Shown: positions 47,911 to 60,873 of the stretch, one piece after another | Layout of the letters: every line of letters starts with the position of its first letter | How positions within the stretch are numbered: position 1 is the stretch's first letter | Assembly: GCF_954871325.1 (NCBI RefSeq) | Contig: NC_088776.1 | Span: 17,608,052 to 17,672,051, forward strand | Length of the DNA: 64,000 bases | Origin: Gordionus sp. m RMFG-2023 | Taxonomy: Eukaryota > Nematomorpha > Gordioida > Chordodea > Parachordodidae | Direction of reading: 5' to 3' | The notes under the pieces: model-generated | What the model was told of the DNA's origin: nothing | Database searches by the model: none | Seen by the model: the letters and a program-made list of their open reading frames with translations, nothing else | Translations under genes and position numbers: made by a program

Positions 47911-49865
47911 ATCTAGACCAGAAAGCATAGATTAATAAAACTCAACAATTTATTTGATTAACTTTAATTAGAACAAAATACTTTAGCAAAAATTTCTGAG
48001 CAATTTGGAATTTCTTCTGAGAAAATCAAAATTATTACTTTGTAAAATCATCTTTCATTTTAAAAAATATTTATGAAATTTAATATAAATCCTTAGCTTT
48101 AAGTACTTTTTAATTCTGATCAATTACGTTAAAAATTCTGAGTGTTTTTATCTGTATGAAATAATATAAGTCTATCCATAATATGGATGCTGATGCCATT
48201 AATACTAATGGAGAAGAATAATGAGCAAAATCAAGCTGATTAAATCTCAACCAGAATGGAAAATCATTTTCTAAAAAATTAAAAAATTTCATCAATAGAA
48301 AAAGCATTCATTACAGAAATAGATAATATTATATATATATTTGTACTTTATAAAAATGATTAATTTAGTTATTTTTGAGAAAAATATTTAATTTCATTTT
48401 TTAGCATTTTAATTTAACTTAGCCCTTTCATTCCTTTTTTAAAAATAATTTATTTTTTAGAGTACTTCCAAACTCAAATAAATTATAAAAAATGTAAGCA
48501 TTTAACACCAATTTTGCAGTGGACAGGTAAGGTAAAATTCATTTATTGAGTTTGGATGCACCATAAATATATTGATTTGTTTGCAATATATTAGGCAATA
48601 CCTTATTATTTTTATTCTAGTTATAATTTATTTAAATTGTGCAATAAAGATGATTTTTAAAATTATTTTTAAGTGTGTAATTAAAGAAAAGGGAGGTGTG
48701 GGTGGGCTGGGATTAAAAATTTTATAAATACTGCTGATTCATTTTTAGGGTGGGGGAGGGGTACTTTGTTTACTAGGATTAGGGGGTTGCTCTTATATTA
48801 TATTATGCTGGTTTACAGTACTAACATTTGGTTAGAAAAATAGCATAGATATTTATAAAGGCAGATAAATATATATATATATTCATAACATAGTTTAAAT
48901 TAAAATTTATAATAAAAACAGCTGTTTAGTAATTTTTGAAATTGTAAAAAGCAAAATTCAAAAAATATATATTAAATTAAATCTTTTTAGGCAAATATGC
49001 AAAATTTTGAAATAAGTATCATTACAAAAAAAGATAACAAACCTCATATTTATAATAAAATAATCGGAATATAATTAACAATTTTTTTAAAATGTGGTAC
49101 CTATTATCGTGATCCAATCAGCTGTAATTGAGAATAGATTCTATAAAAAGACTTATTTAGAAATTTGTGGATAATACTAAACGTTACATTAACAAGAATA
49201 TTATTCTTTATTACAAATGATGTATTAAAAGGGGAAAAACAGAATCTACTTTGGCTTTGAAACATCTAAGGGGGGTTAGGTTATGTATCTAAGAGGATAT
49301 TACTTAAATAATAATTAAACAATAAGACCAAAATCTATTCTTTTCCCTGATTAATAAACATTACAAATATATTAATTTCTATATTGTTGATATTGATAAA
49401 TAATATTTGCCAATCACTTGTAGCTAGGAACTACATGTTTTTCATTATAATTAAAAACTCACTTGGCAAAATTTTTCAAGAGGGGTTAGTATAGGTTTTA
49501 GAGGGTGGTCTGCCTCCAGTAAATTTCTGTCATGTAGACGCCGAAACCAAAAAATCGCTAGAGCTGATTCAAATGTATGCACACTTTTGAATGCTTGAGT
49601 AGCAAATCTAGTAGAATATAGATATTATTATATAAAATATATAATTTTGTCCGATCTTTTCTCAAATAAAATTATTTTCTCTATCCTAATCCTGTTACAT
49701 AATTCGTCTTAACATTTATTTAGCATATAGTTTTGATTTTAGACCTTCCTAGATTCTTCCTATGCTGCCAAGTATATTTCGATTTTTTTTGCATTTGGAT
49801 TATTTAAGAATAAAATTTATTATTTTATTTTAAATATGACAATAATTTTAGCTCATATATTCTAG
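47911..49865. other. AT-rich stretch without a supported gene
   Basis: A 65-codon minus frame (48110-48307), preceded by a possible acceptor, vaguely recalls a cyclin helix (LDFAHYSSPLVLMASASIL), but nothing flanking supports it. Confidence 0.35.
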
Positions 49866-50226
49866 TCCTTGCCCAGGGACCCGGAGTGAACCGTAACGAA
49901 CCGTTAAACCATTATAAACCGTTATAAATATCAGAACCGTAACCGTAATCGAACCGATACAATAATTTTTTGAAGGAGTAAAAAGAACCTTTATAAAATA
50001 GATTAAACCGGTTCAAACCGGTTCAGTTTTTCTATTTTAAGAATCAAAAATTTATAACCATAATGAACCATTATTATGAACCTTTATAATTAGCTGAACC
50101 GAATCGAACCTATGTAAATTTTTTCTTAAGAACCGTAACCAAAACGTAACCATTATAATTTTTTACATACTGAACCGTAACCAAACTGAACCGTTATAAA
50201 TAACGGTTCGGGTCCCTGACCTTGCC
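49866..50226. mobile_element. 345-bp hAT MITE rich in GAACCG repeats
   Basis: The element proper is 49874-50218. Start CAGGGACCCGGAGTGAACCG, end CGGTTCGGGTCCCTG. Flanks are TCCTTGCC and ACCTTGCC (7 of 8 match), a hAT-size duplication. The interior is filled with (A)ACCGTAACC / GAACCGTTATAA repeats in both orientations. A truncated relative lies at 63606. Confidence 0.88.
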
Positions 50227-51443
50227 TAATTCTAACTGTAAGATATCTTAAATTGGTGGAAATACAAACCAGTTTTTATTATATCGGCTATATTTACGTG
50301 AATTATTTCACTCATAGTTTTAGAGATTGACCAGGTGCCACTAGATAAATCTTGGGATATATTCCGATCATCACACATTAAATTTTTAAATTAGAAATAT
50401 ATAGGTATCAACAGTGTTTACACATTCTTTTTTGTTAATAAATAAGTACGTAAAATTTAATACTTAATATGTTTACCAAATTAAATTATTATTAAATTTA
50501 ACATATTTGATTGCAGTGTATACGAATTAATATAACTTAAAAAAACCTTCTGACTAAATTAACTGCTTAAATATACATTAACCCCCTACCCTCCCTTTTT
50601 TTGTCTCAATTATATTATATCATTGGTTGCTAAAAAAAATTCCAGCAATAATTTTTAAATGATATATAAAGACTGTGATTTTAGTAGATCGACACGGAAT
50701 TTTTATTTTACTTTAATTATACAATTTTATTTTATTTCATAGATTTTTACTTCTACCACTCGTCTAAACGAACCTCATGGTACCCTAGTGTTGTAGATTC
50801 TAATCGTAATCATGATTCCTAAATTGAAACAAATGGTTAAAGAGACCACTACCACCTAAGGCTGACAACTCCGTCTTTATATGTCATGCCATATTTGTCC
50901 GTATCTTCTCTGCCTCAGGCCCCTAAGTTAGTGCCTAGAATAATATAACTATTGTCACCTACCTTCATAGTCAAGCATATATAACAAATATCGATGCAAT
51001 AGCATCATATCGTGTAGTTATCTCATAATATAAAACTTAGGTCCATTAAACCGCCTCTATTAGTAATTCGAATTAAAGATAAGATTATAATTTTTTGTGT
51101 TTTTGATTTTGAGGGCAAAATTATAAAAGCAGCAAGTTATAAACTAAAAATATAAAAATTTATAAATGCTATCATGCAAATTCAATTTCAAAATACATTT
51201 TTTAGACATGCAAATTTAAATGGTATATTTATAATGATTATTGAATGAAATATAAAAATGTTACAAGTGCAAATCATATTTAACCTAATTTTTATATAGA
51301 CACCAGAGTAAATAAACTCATGGTGTAGTTTTTTTAAACAACTCAATATTAGTAATAAAAATTGAACTGCATCTTATGGAAAAACATCATTTTTAGATTT
51401 AAAGTGAACAAATTATTATAAATGGATGTAAACTTACTTTATA
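50227..51443. other. AT-rich stretch without recognised features
   Basis: 50740-51000 is somewhat richer in GC, but no reading frame or splice structure convinces. Confidence 0.35.
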
Positions 51444-51816
51444 AGATCATGCATAGGCGTAGCCAGTCACTCCCCTTTCAGAAACTTGTCTGCTCTCGTA
51501 CATCATTTTATGCTAATAAAATTTACTTCCTACACCCCCCCCCCCCACCAATTCCACTCAAGATTTTTATATAAATGTCACTAAAAACAATAATTTAAAT
51601 GAAAAATAAGTAGAAAGTTTTCAAATAACAATCATAATTCAAAATCTTTTAAAAAAACTTTTATATAAAAAAGTGAAAAACTAAAATTATTAAAAAAATA
51701 TGACATAGCCAAAGGCCTATAATAAGTGGACCTAAAAACCTCCATTAAAATGTATAGGAATAAATACACACCCCCCCCCTTCCCAACAAAATTCTGGCTA
51801 CGCCCATGAGACCATT
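51444..51816. mobile_element. 357-bp MITE with GGCGTAGCCAG ends
   Basis: The element proper is 51452-51808. Left CATAGGCGTAGCCAG, right CTGGCTACGCCCATG. Flanking 8-mers AGATCATG and AGACCATT match 6 of 8. C runs sit at 51533-51547 and 51771-51779. The ends resemble the Tip100/Zaphod-like relic at 21747, so that family may have mobilised it. Confidence 0.75.
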
Positions 51817-53410
51817 GTTGTAAGATAGATTATTTATATACTAGCAATTTATCATTGTTTCAACACATAATATCTAACGGATTAAAGGGTTTCGAACCGT
51901 TATGGGATCAGCTAAGCTGATCAGGCTTTGTTCTAAAAGTTTAATTCTATAAATGTCAATTAATTTTTTTGAAAATATATTTCATTAAAAAATTTATTCC
52001 AACAACAACAACATATAAAAATTGGATTTGATTTATTCTATATTCATAAATTATTTCATTCATTTAAAATAGATAGGCCCGGAATTTTCTTATTTTGCAT
52101 AGTTCACTTTTAGTTGATTCGTTCCACATCCAGTTTGATGAGTGACACAAATTTTGCACTAAATATTTTTGCATAGAGAATGGTGCATTATTTTTTAGTA
52201 AAATTTCAAAACCTTGTTTTCGCTAATTTAATTCCACTGGTATCTAAGGCATAAATTAGGACTTATAGATTTGCACTGATTTCAGAGTTTGTACTTCAAG
52301 TTATTTAGCCGAGTTCGCATCATATTACGACCATAACCGTTAACGATTAATTCTATGATATCCGGTTTAAAGAATATTAACGCAGAAATAGGCAATAAAT
52401 GTCTCAGAATCATTCTTTATAATTTTGGATTTTGTCACGATTTCGAAACTTTCTTAAATCACTAACAATTAACTCCCCTGATATTTGGTTAAAGCACAAT
52501 TAGTCAAAACATAAGCACTTTTCATGCCGCAATTTAGGCAGTATAATAATTTATCTATTTTTTATGCTTACAAGCAACTTACAAATGTTCATTCCACAAA
52601 AGTGCAATATGAAACACAAATATTCACAAATAAAAAGACTAGAATAAAATGAGTTCTGGTTCCAGTTTCTAGATTTGACCAAGTATGAATTTGATTCTGA
52701 TTCCCAACTCTATTAAATTACTAAAAAAAAATTTTTACCTCTTCATAATATATTAATATATTTACTCATATAAAGTAACAAATAAACGGGGGAAAAAAAA
52801 ATTGAACTCAATACATGGCAATTTGCTAAACAAAACCATATTTTTAAATACATTTAGAACATATGTATATTAATAGATGTGCGATCGCATTCAATCTACT
52901 ATATATATCAAACTCTGTAGCACACAACCACCTAGTTAGCTTCAGAAAAACCCAATCCTTGCTGGATTCGAACCAAGATATTATTTACTGCGCATTCAAT
53001 GACTAGGCCACAGAAGTTTATCATAACTATAAAACACAAAATAATTAATGTTTTAATTGCACAAATGTACATAAATAAAACTACGAGGGATTGCTAATGT
53101 CACCGGGTTCTAGTCTCTATTCCAAACTCTGAAATTAAAGAACTAAATATGGTATAGGACATAGCTATTGCATTATTTGCACAAGTGCTAGGAGGTATGA
53201 ATAGTTGGAGGCACCAAACTTAACCTAGGAAACCTCTTTTTTAACAAATAATATTAATAGTTAAAAGTTTCTTATCCATAGAATGCGACCTCGTTCAATC
53301 ACATATATTTATAAAATAATAGTTTATTAAGGGAGGCACGGCCTTAAATGTTATATATACTTTATCATATTTATTTTCCACTCGCTGATATCATTCATTA
53401 TAATATACTT
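51817..53410. other. AT-rich stretch with one tRNA-like sequence
   Basis: Apart from the tRNA-like segment at 52954-53017, nothing coding is recognised. Confidence 0.35.
52954..53017 (-). pseudogene. tRNA-derived sequence (pseudo-tRNA or SINE head)
   Basis: The minus strand has an A-box-like TGGCCTAGTCATTGA and a good B box GGTTCGAATCC at tRNA spacing. The T stem pairs 4 of 5 and the acceptor arms about 5 of 7, but the D loop lacks GG and no anticodon stem forms. This fits a decayed tRNA or a tRNA-derived SINE, not a working tRNA. Confidence 0.35.
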
Positions 53411-53593
53411 GGCTTTTAAAATAATAATTATGGATATCTTAGCCTAAAAACGATTTATTATATTGTGTACATATAAGTAGAGGTCTGCATTTTCCCGGTT
53501 TGGCTTTTAAAATAATCATTATTGAAATCTTAGCATAAAAACGATTTATTATATTGTGTACATATAAGTAGAGGTCTGCATTTTCCCAGGTTG
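53411..53593. repeat. 91-bp direct tandem duplication
   Basis: GGCTTTTAAAATAAT begins at 53411 and again at 53502. The two 91-bp copies differ at only a few positions and both end GTAGAGGTCTGCATTTTCCC. Confidence 0.85.
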
Positions 53594-55439
53594 GTTACAA
53601 TTTTTTATTTAAGGCCCGGCCTGACGTGCCTTTTTAAAATCCAGAAATATATCCTATGGAAAAATAACAAAAATGATGAGGATTTAATTTAAATGATTTC
53701 CAAGACACAAAACGTAGAGAAAGGAAATAGTATTTATGAATTTATTAAAATTATAAGTAAAAAGAATAATTTTTTATTCCTTATTAAGCGTCGGCCATAT
53801 CTACATTTTACCCGCAGTCCAGATCTGCCCCGACCATTGTAGATCTTTAATGTAATGATTGATTTCCATCCTTTGTTTTTTATTAAAGAAAATATATTTC
53901 TATGTTGGCATTATGAACTAGTATGAAAAAAAAGAAACCTGCTATAATTAGCAATTCATTGTGATATTCGGGGATTTAATTGAAATATTAAGTGGGGGTA
54001 AATGTTTTAAAAAAATTAAAAAAATTGCTCTGAAAGTTTAACTCCGTACAATTGAAACATTTTAATTTTATTCCATTTGAAATATTCTAATTATTGCAGA
54101 AATTCTAGCCAAGTTCAAATGATCAATGAGATATGTATATTTATAATATAATAGGGATTTGGAAACTCTAGGGTTGTCAACTATTAATAATTTCAATATA
54201 TAGATTTTTCATGTTAATTAAAAAAAATACTTTTCAAAATTGTCTGAAATTAAAATACTCTATACATGCTGGGATAGCACCATATAAATGGCTTTTATTT
54301 CCTAGAAACCTGGATCAGAGAAAAATAGCCCTAAATTTGCTAAACCCTTGGCAAATTTATATGGTTATAAGCTACCTTTCATTGCTACTTGAATTTTGTG
54401 ATTTTAATTAGGAATACAAACCTTAACGAATATCGGTTCGGTTCATTTTAGGTTAGAGTGAAAATAACGGGTCATGATTAAGTATTTTATCACTATTCTC
54501 TAAAAAATTATATTGAGCCGAATACATTTTTAAATATTATCAAGATTCTCCGAGGAATATAAATTTTATTAGGAACACTTCTGTATGCTAAAACTTGGAT
54601 AGCTCGCACTGTGAAATAGCAAAAAACAAAAAAATATATAAATAATCACTGATATACTTATAAGCAAACTGATTACTAATTAACCTTAAAATAGATAAAA
54701 TATCAAAAGGTTCAACCTGGTTTACAGGCATTTTTAGAGGTTCGATTGGTTGAATCTCTTTTAATATTTGCTGAATATATTGTTTTTACTTTATAATGGT
54801 ATAAAATTTTGATTTATTTACATTGTTCTGTTAACAATCTGTTTTTATAGTGATTTCAGATGAGTTTAATATTTCAATAACTGATTATTTTATTTCTCAA
54901 ATCTCAGCTGTATTAATTTTTTTTCGTCTGATATGTATATGACATCAAAGAATGGGGGCTAATCATTAATATCAATATGATTAGTTAAAATTTTCCTGAA
55001 AAAATAGTGAAAAAATATAATTTTTGAAAAATTGGACCTATGTAAAATAAAAATATATAACCTCCTCACGAGCATATTTTTTTAAAAAAAGAATGTCTGA
55101 CAGCCCCGATGTTCAAATTCAGTCCCTTGAAGAAATTATACCGTTGGAACTTCACATGTTAAATTTTTCCTTTCCAATTTTTGTCTAATCCTGTTTTGCA
55201 GAACCAAAAAAAAACAAATGAAACCTGCTCAGAATTATTTCCCCTATAGTTTCCCTTTTATTTTATGTTTTTATCATATTTTAGGAAAATATTTTTTCCT
55301 CATAGTTCATATATCATAATTGTATTTTGATTTTGTACGTACGTTCATTTTCGATAAAATAATAGCTAGAAATGTTCATAGGAAGGAAATTTTTTTTATT
55401 GGCTTAAATATATTTAAAATTTTTAATAATTTATATAAG
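53594..55439. other. Gene-poor stretch before the LTR element
   Basis: A GC-richer patch at 53600-53840 (AAGGCCCGGCCTGAC, CCCGCAGTCCAGATCTGCCC) looks like hAT subterminal debris. A 66-codon plus frame at 54211-54411 is unassigned. Confidence 0.35.
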
Positions 55440-55444
55440 GATAA

Positions 55445-56007
55445 TGCTGTAGTTTTGTATTATTATGATATATATTTGTACATATATATTATAAAATATC
55501 AATCAAAAATAATATATTTTATTTATTAGATATTTTATCGAGAATTGATATTCAAACACTTGGTATTTTTTTTTGTTTACTTTTTTACTTTTGAAAAATA
55601 TATTATACGAGATTAATTTTTGATTCAGTTGGTGATTTTTATAAAATGGAGATGTAAAATTAATTGATATTAAATCGCGAATAAATTGAATATGATTATG
55701 AGATATAATTATGATTATTATTATAAAATCGTGAAATGAAAAATATATGATTAAGAATAAAGAAAGTTATGAAAAATATTATTAAAATTATGACATGTTG
55801 AAATTAATAAAATTATGATAGAATATATAGCAAGAATCTATTAAGAATATATAGCAAAAATATATTATAAAATCGGAGAGATTAAATAAATATATATAAA
55901 GAAATATTAAATATAGAGTTATTTTAGTATTAATAAATAGATTGTTAGAATTAATTTATTAAATTAAATAAAATTAGAGTTATTTTATTAAAATTAGAGT
56001 TATTTTA
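55445..56007 (+). repeat. 5' LTR
   Basis: 563 bp, beginning TGCTGTAGTTTTG and ending GAGTTATTTTA, nearly identical to the 3' copy. Confidence 0.9.
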
Positions 56008-56008
56008 T

Positions 56009-56023
56009 TGGTGCCGACTGACC
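56009..56023 (+). promoter_or_regulatory. Primer-binding site
   Basis: TGGTGCCGACTGACC one base after the 5' LTR. The leading TGG is the expected complement of a tRNA CCA end; the tRNA was not identified. Confidence 0.7.
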
Positions 56024-56318
56024 AAGATACGTTAACACTTATTAGGGAAAAAATAAGTTTGAGAAAAATATAAAAATTGAAATATTTAGAGAAAAAAATA
56101 AAACAAGAGTGTTTTATAAAAATAAATTTCAGACGTTATTAATCAACAAAAATATTTTCTAGGACCGGGTTCCTCAAAATTATAATGGATTCTGGATATT
56201 TAAAAGTAAGAAATTTTTTTTATTTGATTTTTAAATTACACAACGCGATAGTAGGATTTTTGGATTAAAATTAGAAAAATATAGATAAAAATTTAAATTT
56301 TGGATAATTAATGAAATT

Positions 56319-57347
56319 ATGGCTTTTTCTTTTGTTACTGTTCATCGTAAGCCTGATTTTGATAAAATGCAGAATTATAAGGATCATTTTAATAAAATAT
56401 TTAATTCAAAGTTTAATAAAGTGGATGTAACTAATAATATCATTACTGCAGTAATTTTTTTTGTGTTTTATGTAACTTTGATTACAATGAAACATGCAAT
56501 TAAGAAAATAAAAAGAAGATCTATTAAAAATAAAGAAAATGATATAAAAAATACTAATGCTGAAAATTTAATTTCTGAAATTTTGGTGAAATCTCCAGAT
56601 GTTTCTGAGGATATCCAAAATAGCTTACATTTAATTTTGTTAGAATTAAAAAAAATAAATGATAAAAAGAATATTATGCCGGAGGAAAAATCCGAAGAAA
56701 TATTAGATACTGGTGAAGTATTTAATTTGCCTCAGAATAATAATATATCAGAGGATATCAATAAAAAATTAAATTCAATAGTGATTGAATTTAAAAAAAA
56801 AATTTCAGAGGTTTTAATTGAGAAACCTGTTGAAATTGTAAAAAATTATAATAAAGATAATACTTTGAGACAAAGTACTGAGGAATCTATAATTTTAAGT
56901 GAAATTAGAGAAATGAAAGAAAATATAAAAAATTTGTCCAAAGATGTGTCCAACTTAAAAATTAAAAATAATAATATAATTGAAAGTTGTGAACTCTGTG
57001 GAAGAAGAGGACATATCGGTAAAAATTGTTATTCAAGAGACCGAAAAATAAATGAGAATGGTAATGCAAAACCAAGTGAAAAAAATGACATAGTGTGTCA
57101 TAGATGTGGTTTTGTAGGACATATAAAAAGAAATTGCATGGTGAAAGAAGCCAATTTTAAAAGTGGATTTCCGCAAAGAACATCGGTAGTGTTACAACCG
57201 GTGGTTAGAAATATACAAAATCCTATTATTAAAAATGTGGATAAAATTGAAAATTATAATACAGATCATGATAGAATGTGTTTCCGATGTGAAGAAATGG
57301 GACACATTGCTATCAATTGTATTCAAAGTGTGAGTGGATTACAGTGA
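56319..57347 (+). pseudogene. gag-like part of the LTR fossil with three zinc knuckles
   Basis: A 342-codon frame. Its C-terminal third carries three CCHC knuckles: CELCGRRGHIGKNC, CHRCGFVGHIKRNC and CFRCEEMGHIAINC. The middle is Lys/Asn/Glu-rich and helical. An N-terminal hydrophobic segment (AVIFFVFYVTLI, around residues 45-56) is unusual for a capsid protein. Part of a non-autonomous fossil. Confidence 0.85.
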
Positions 57348-57356
57348 CTATATGAT

Positions 57357-58037
57357 TTGAAAGAGAATCATATAAAAATAGATAAATTAATTTTTGAAAA
57401 TATTAAATTTTGTGATATATATAATTTTATTAAAAATTTTGTGGATATATATATTAAAATGGATAATCATCATGGGAATGAGGATTATACATTGAAATTT
57501 AACTTGAATAAAAAGAGTTGTAATGTTGGAAATTTTTATTGTCATTTTGGTGAAATAAAAAATTTTAAATTAAACAATAATCTGAATAAAAAGGATTATT
57601 GCAATCAAATGAGTGATATATATCCAGGGGAAATTTTAAATAAAAACAAAAATGAAATTCAGAGACTTTTAAATTCTGTGATGAATTTAGGTATGAATAT
57701 TAATTATATTGACAATGAGATTAAAATAAATGTCATTCAACTCATTAAAATGCCTAAAAATTTAATAACTGAGGGAGCAAAAGAACAGAGTTCATGTCCT
57801 CATATTAATTTAAAATTTGGTGGACAAATGGTTGAAATGTTATTTGATACTGGGGCAAGTATTTCAATAATGTCTAGTGAAAATTTTTATAAATATTGGC
57901 CGAATGGTATTGTTGAGAGACAAAATATGTGTATAAAACAATTTGATGGATCTGAAATCAAAGTTTTGGGTAGAACTCAGTGGGATGTTATTTTCCATGA
58001 TATTCCTATAATTTTGGATTTATGGATAGTGAATTAA
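57357..58037 (+). pseudogene. Protease-bearing part of the LTR fossil
   Basis: The frame contains a retropepsin-type active-site motif FDTGASISIMS (about residue 162) and, further on, a VLGRTQW-type flap/strand region. The upstream half is lysine- and asparagine-rich linker. No reverse transcriptase, RNase H or integrase block follows. Confidence 0.8.
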
Positions 58038-59010
58038 ATTTTAATGATTGAAAATGAAAGTAATCAGTGTTCGTGTTTTCGTGTCAATATAAAATTGAGT
58101 AAAGCATAATTACTAAAAGTAAAAATATATTGTAATAAAAGAAGAAAAGTATTAATTATCTTAAGCAGTAGAGAAGAATATTTTAATTTAAGAATTAAAT
58201 TGTTATCAATAAAATAAAAAAAAAACATTGACTTTAATAAATTCATGTGAATAATACCATGTGGTATGGTATTAGAAAGTTCAATGAAATACAAACTTTT
58301 GTGTAGATTAATTTTTAAAAAAAAAAATGTATTTTTTTTAAAATTTAAAGAGATTGTTGTGAAACAATTAAAAATTTTTAATATTATGTGATAAAGAAAA
58401 AACTCTTAAATAAAAGTCGGTGGACAATAAAAGATTTTAAACTTGGACTTAGTGAAGAATTATGTAAAAAATTAATAAAGAAGTGATTTGATGATATTGT
58501 TTATAGTTTTAATAGTTATAATTATAAATTAAAATTTTTTTATTTATCGGCACATCTTCATATTTTTTTTTGTAACATAAAAAATATGATTGTAGTGGCA
58601 TTATATATATATTGTAGTTTTGTATTTTTGCTATATGACATGTCTTAATATTTTGTTTGCGGTTCATATTATTTTCATAATGGACATAACGAAAATATAT
58701 ATATGTAGTTTTAATAGTGATAATTATAAATTATTTTTTTATCCCTATTCGTATTATATTATTTTGTTTGTGGTCAATTATTTGTTTTATAATTGAACAT
58801 TAAGAAAAAGAAAATAATTGTAAAGGATTGTTGAATACAAATTTATATGTATTAAAAAATGAACGAAATATATTAATTATAATAATCCGCATGTCGAAAG
58901 AAGACAATTCAATAGAAAAAGTCGATGATGTTCAAAGATAAGATTCGATAAATGACGAGGAAATAATCAATGTCCTTAAAGAACGATAATTATATGGTAT
59001 CTGGGTTTTT

Positions 59011-59022
59011 GAAGGGTGGGCG
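59011..59022 (+). promoter_or_regulatory. Polypurine tract of the LTR fossil
   Basis: GAAGGGTGGGCG directly before the 3' LTR, the usual place for the plus-strand primer. Confidence 0.55.
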
Positions 59023-59570
59023 TGTTGTAGTTTTGTATTATTATGATATATATTTGTACATATATATTATAAAATATCAATCAAAAATAATATATTTTAT
59101 TTATTAGTTATTTTATCGAGAATATTTTTTTTTGTTTACTTTTTTACTTTTGAAAAATATATTATACGAGATTAATTTTTGATTCAGTTGGTGATTTTTA
59201 TAAAATGGAGATGTAAAATTAATTGATATTAAATCGCGAATAAATTGAATATGATTATGAGATATAATTATGATTATTATTATAAAATCGTGAAATGAAA
59301 AATATATGATTAAGAATAAAGAAAGTTATGAAAAATATTATTAAAATTATGACAAGATTGTTGAAATTAATAAAATTATGATAGAATATATAGCAAGAAT
59401 CTATTAAGAATATATAGCAAAAATATATTATAAAATCGGAGAGATTAAATAAATATATATAAAGAAATATTAAATATAGAGTTATTTTAGTATTAATAAA
59501 TAGATTGTTAGAATTAATTTATTAAATCAAATAAAATTAGAGTTATTTTATTAAAATTAGAGTTATTTTA
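59023..59570 (+). repeat. 3' LTR
   Basis: 548 bp, TGTTGTAGTTTTG to GAGTTATTTTA, followed by the GATAA duplication. Confidence 0.9.
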
Positions 59571-59784
59571 GATAAGGAAAAGGAAAAGGTGATATAGATA
59601 TAATATAAGGTAGGCCAACTTACTTTCCTAATTTTAATTCAACTAATATTAATATAAATTTCTGAAAATTTAAATATATAGATAATGAAAAAAATTATTT
59701 CAATCTTTAAAAACAGCATTAAAATGCTATTCAGTAAAAATTTGTTAAACAATCAATATGAAATGATTAAAAATATAGTAACCG

Positions 59785-60073
59785 AAAGATAAAATTTGAT
59801 CCTTATTAATGATGGGTGAACTATAAGAGTGGAATGATTATAGATTATATTATAGCAAACCCAAGTCCCATTTTCTATAAATTAATTAAAACAATGACCA
59901 ATATGCATACGGGAGTATATATATATTTATCTATAATTGTAGAAAGAAGGAAACACATAAATTTACATTATAATAAATATGCAAGAATGAAGAATGCCTG
60001 GACACTTGTGAGAAATAAATATCCAATTATCGATAAAATTGGGTCTACATACATGGACTTAATTTGTTTTTAA
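59785..60073 (+). pseudogene. LINE endonuclease-domain scrap
   Basis: Plus-strand reading gives LINDG.TIR followed by GMIIDYIIANPSPIFYKLIK and, later, SIIVERRKHINLHYN and NAWTLVRNKYP. That order fits the end of an exonuclease-endonuclease-phosphatase domain of a non-LTR retrotransposon (IDYI.A ... SDHYPI... then the linker), with stops near the start and the SDH motif lost. Too short to place in a clade. Confidence 0.5.
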
Positions 60074-60873
60074 AAAATCTAGCAAATAAAATAGAATTTA
60101 AATTTTAGTAGCGAAAGCCCAAATTAGTATTAAATATGTAATGTAAATTCAACATTCTTTTACATTTAAGGGAAAACAACTACTTATAGATAAAAATATC
60201 CTAAAAATTACCTAACCCGAGCAAATATTTGGACAGTCTAGTTTTGATTAAAGGTGGGCGCGGGCCTTGAAATTACGCGTGATACGATGGGTCACGACAT
60301 GAGTGTGAATAAATTTTAAAATATTGGTCAAATTTCCTCAATTATAGTTTCCCGGGAAATTTACTTCCTTATTGGGAATTATGTTTTTATTTTATATCTA
60401 ACGTTATCTCTTTTCTCAAGGATAGGAACTTTATTTTAAAAACTGTAAAACCTATAAAAATGGAGGTATAACTTCATAATAACTATTTTAAATTTTTTTT
60501 ATTTTATCGTTATTTTTTATTTACTCTGTTTGGTAATTTATAATTTTATAATTTATATTTATAATATATAATAAATTGACCTTGAATATGGCTGTTATGA
60601 AGAACTTGATGATAAAATTTATTTAACAATAACAAAATGAAATATTGAGGCCTTTTATTGTAAATTCTATGCAATTATAACAATTAGTTTTTTTTAAAAA
60701 TTGAACCTTGAAAATGACCATTTTTTTCGTATTTAAATCAGATTTATAAAGTTTAACGTTTCATAATCATAATTTTATTTATACACAACAAATAAAAATT
60801 TTATAAAATTCTTTAAAAATGTCTGGTAAAGAAGGTTTAAAATTTTTAAAATTATATATATTATATATATATA
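60074..60873. other. AT-rich stretch without recognised features
   Basis: No exon or element edge seen. Confidence 0.4.

Larger units (their letters stand above)
55440..59575 (+). mobile_element. LTR retrotransposon fossil, young, lacking recognisable polymerase and integrase
   Basis: Element 55445-59570, about 4.1 kb, flanked by the 5-bp duplication GATAA on both sides. LTRs are 55445-56007 and 59023-59570; they differ at only a handful of positions plus short length differences, so the insertion is recent. A primer-binding site (TGGTGCCGACTGACC) follows the 5' LTR, and a purine-rich tract precedes the 3' LTR. The internal part holds a gag-like frame and a protease-bearing frame only. It is broken as a whole and must have relied on relatives. 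Gypsy or BEL/Pao affinity is unresolved. Confidence 0.9.

Noticed and set aside
48110-48307. Minus-strand frame resembling a cyclin C-terminal helix
   Set aside because: Only one short block looks similar; no neighbouring exon with the rest of a cyclin box could be found.
51882-51928. Second tRNA-like site with GGTTCGAAACC
   Set aside because: The A-box-like and B-box-like parts are too close for a tRNA and no cloverleaf forms.
55320-55529. 69-codon plus-strand frame
   Set aside because: Runs across the edge of the 5' LTR and is made of repeat sequence.
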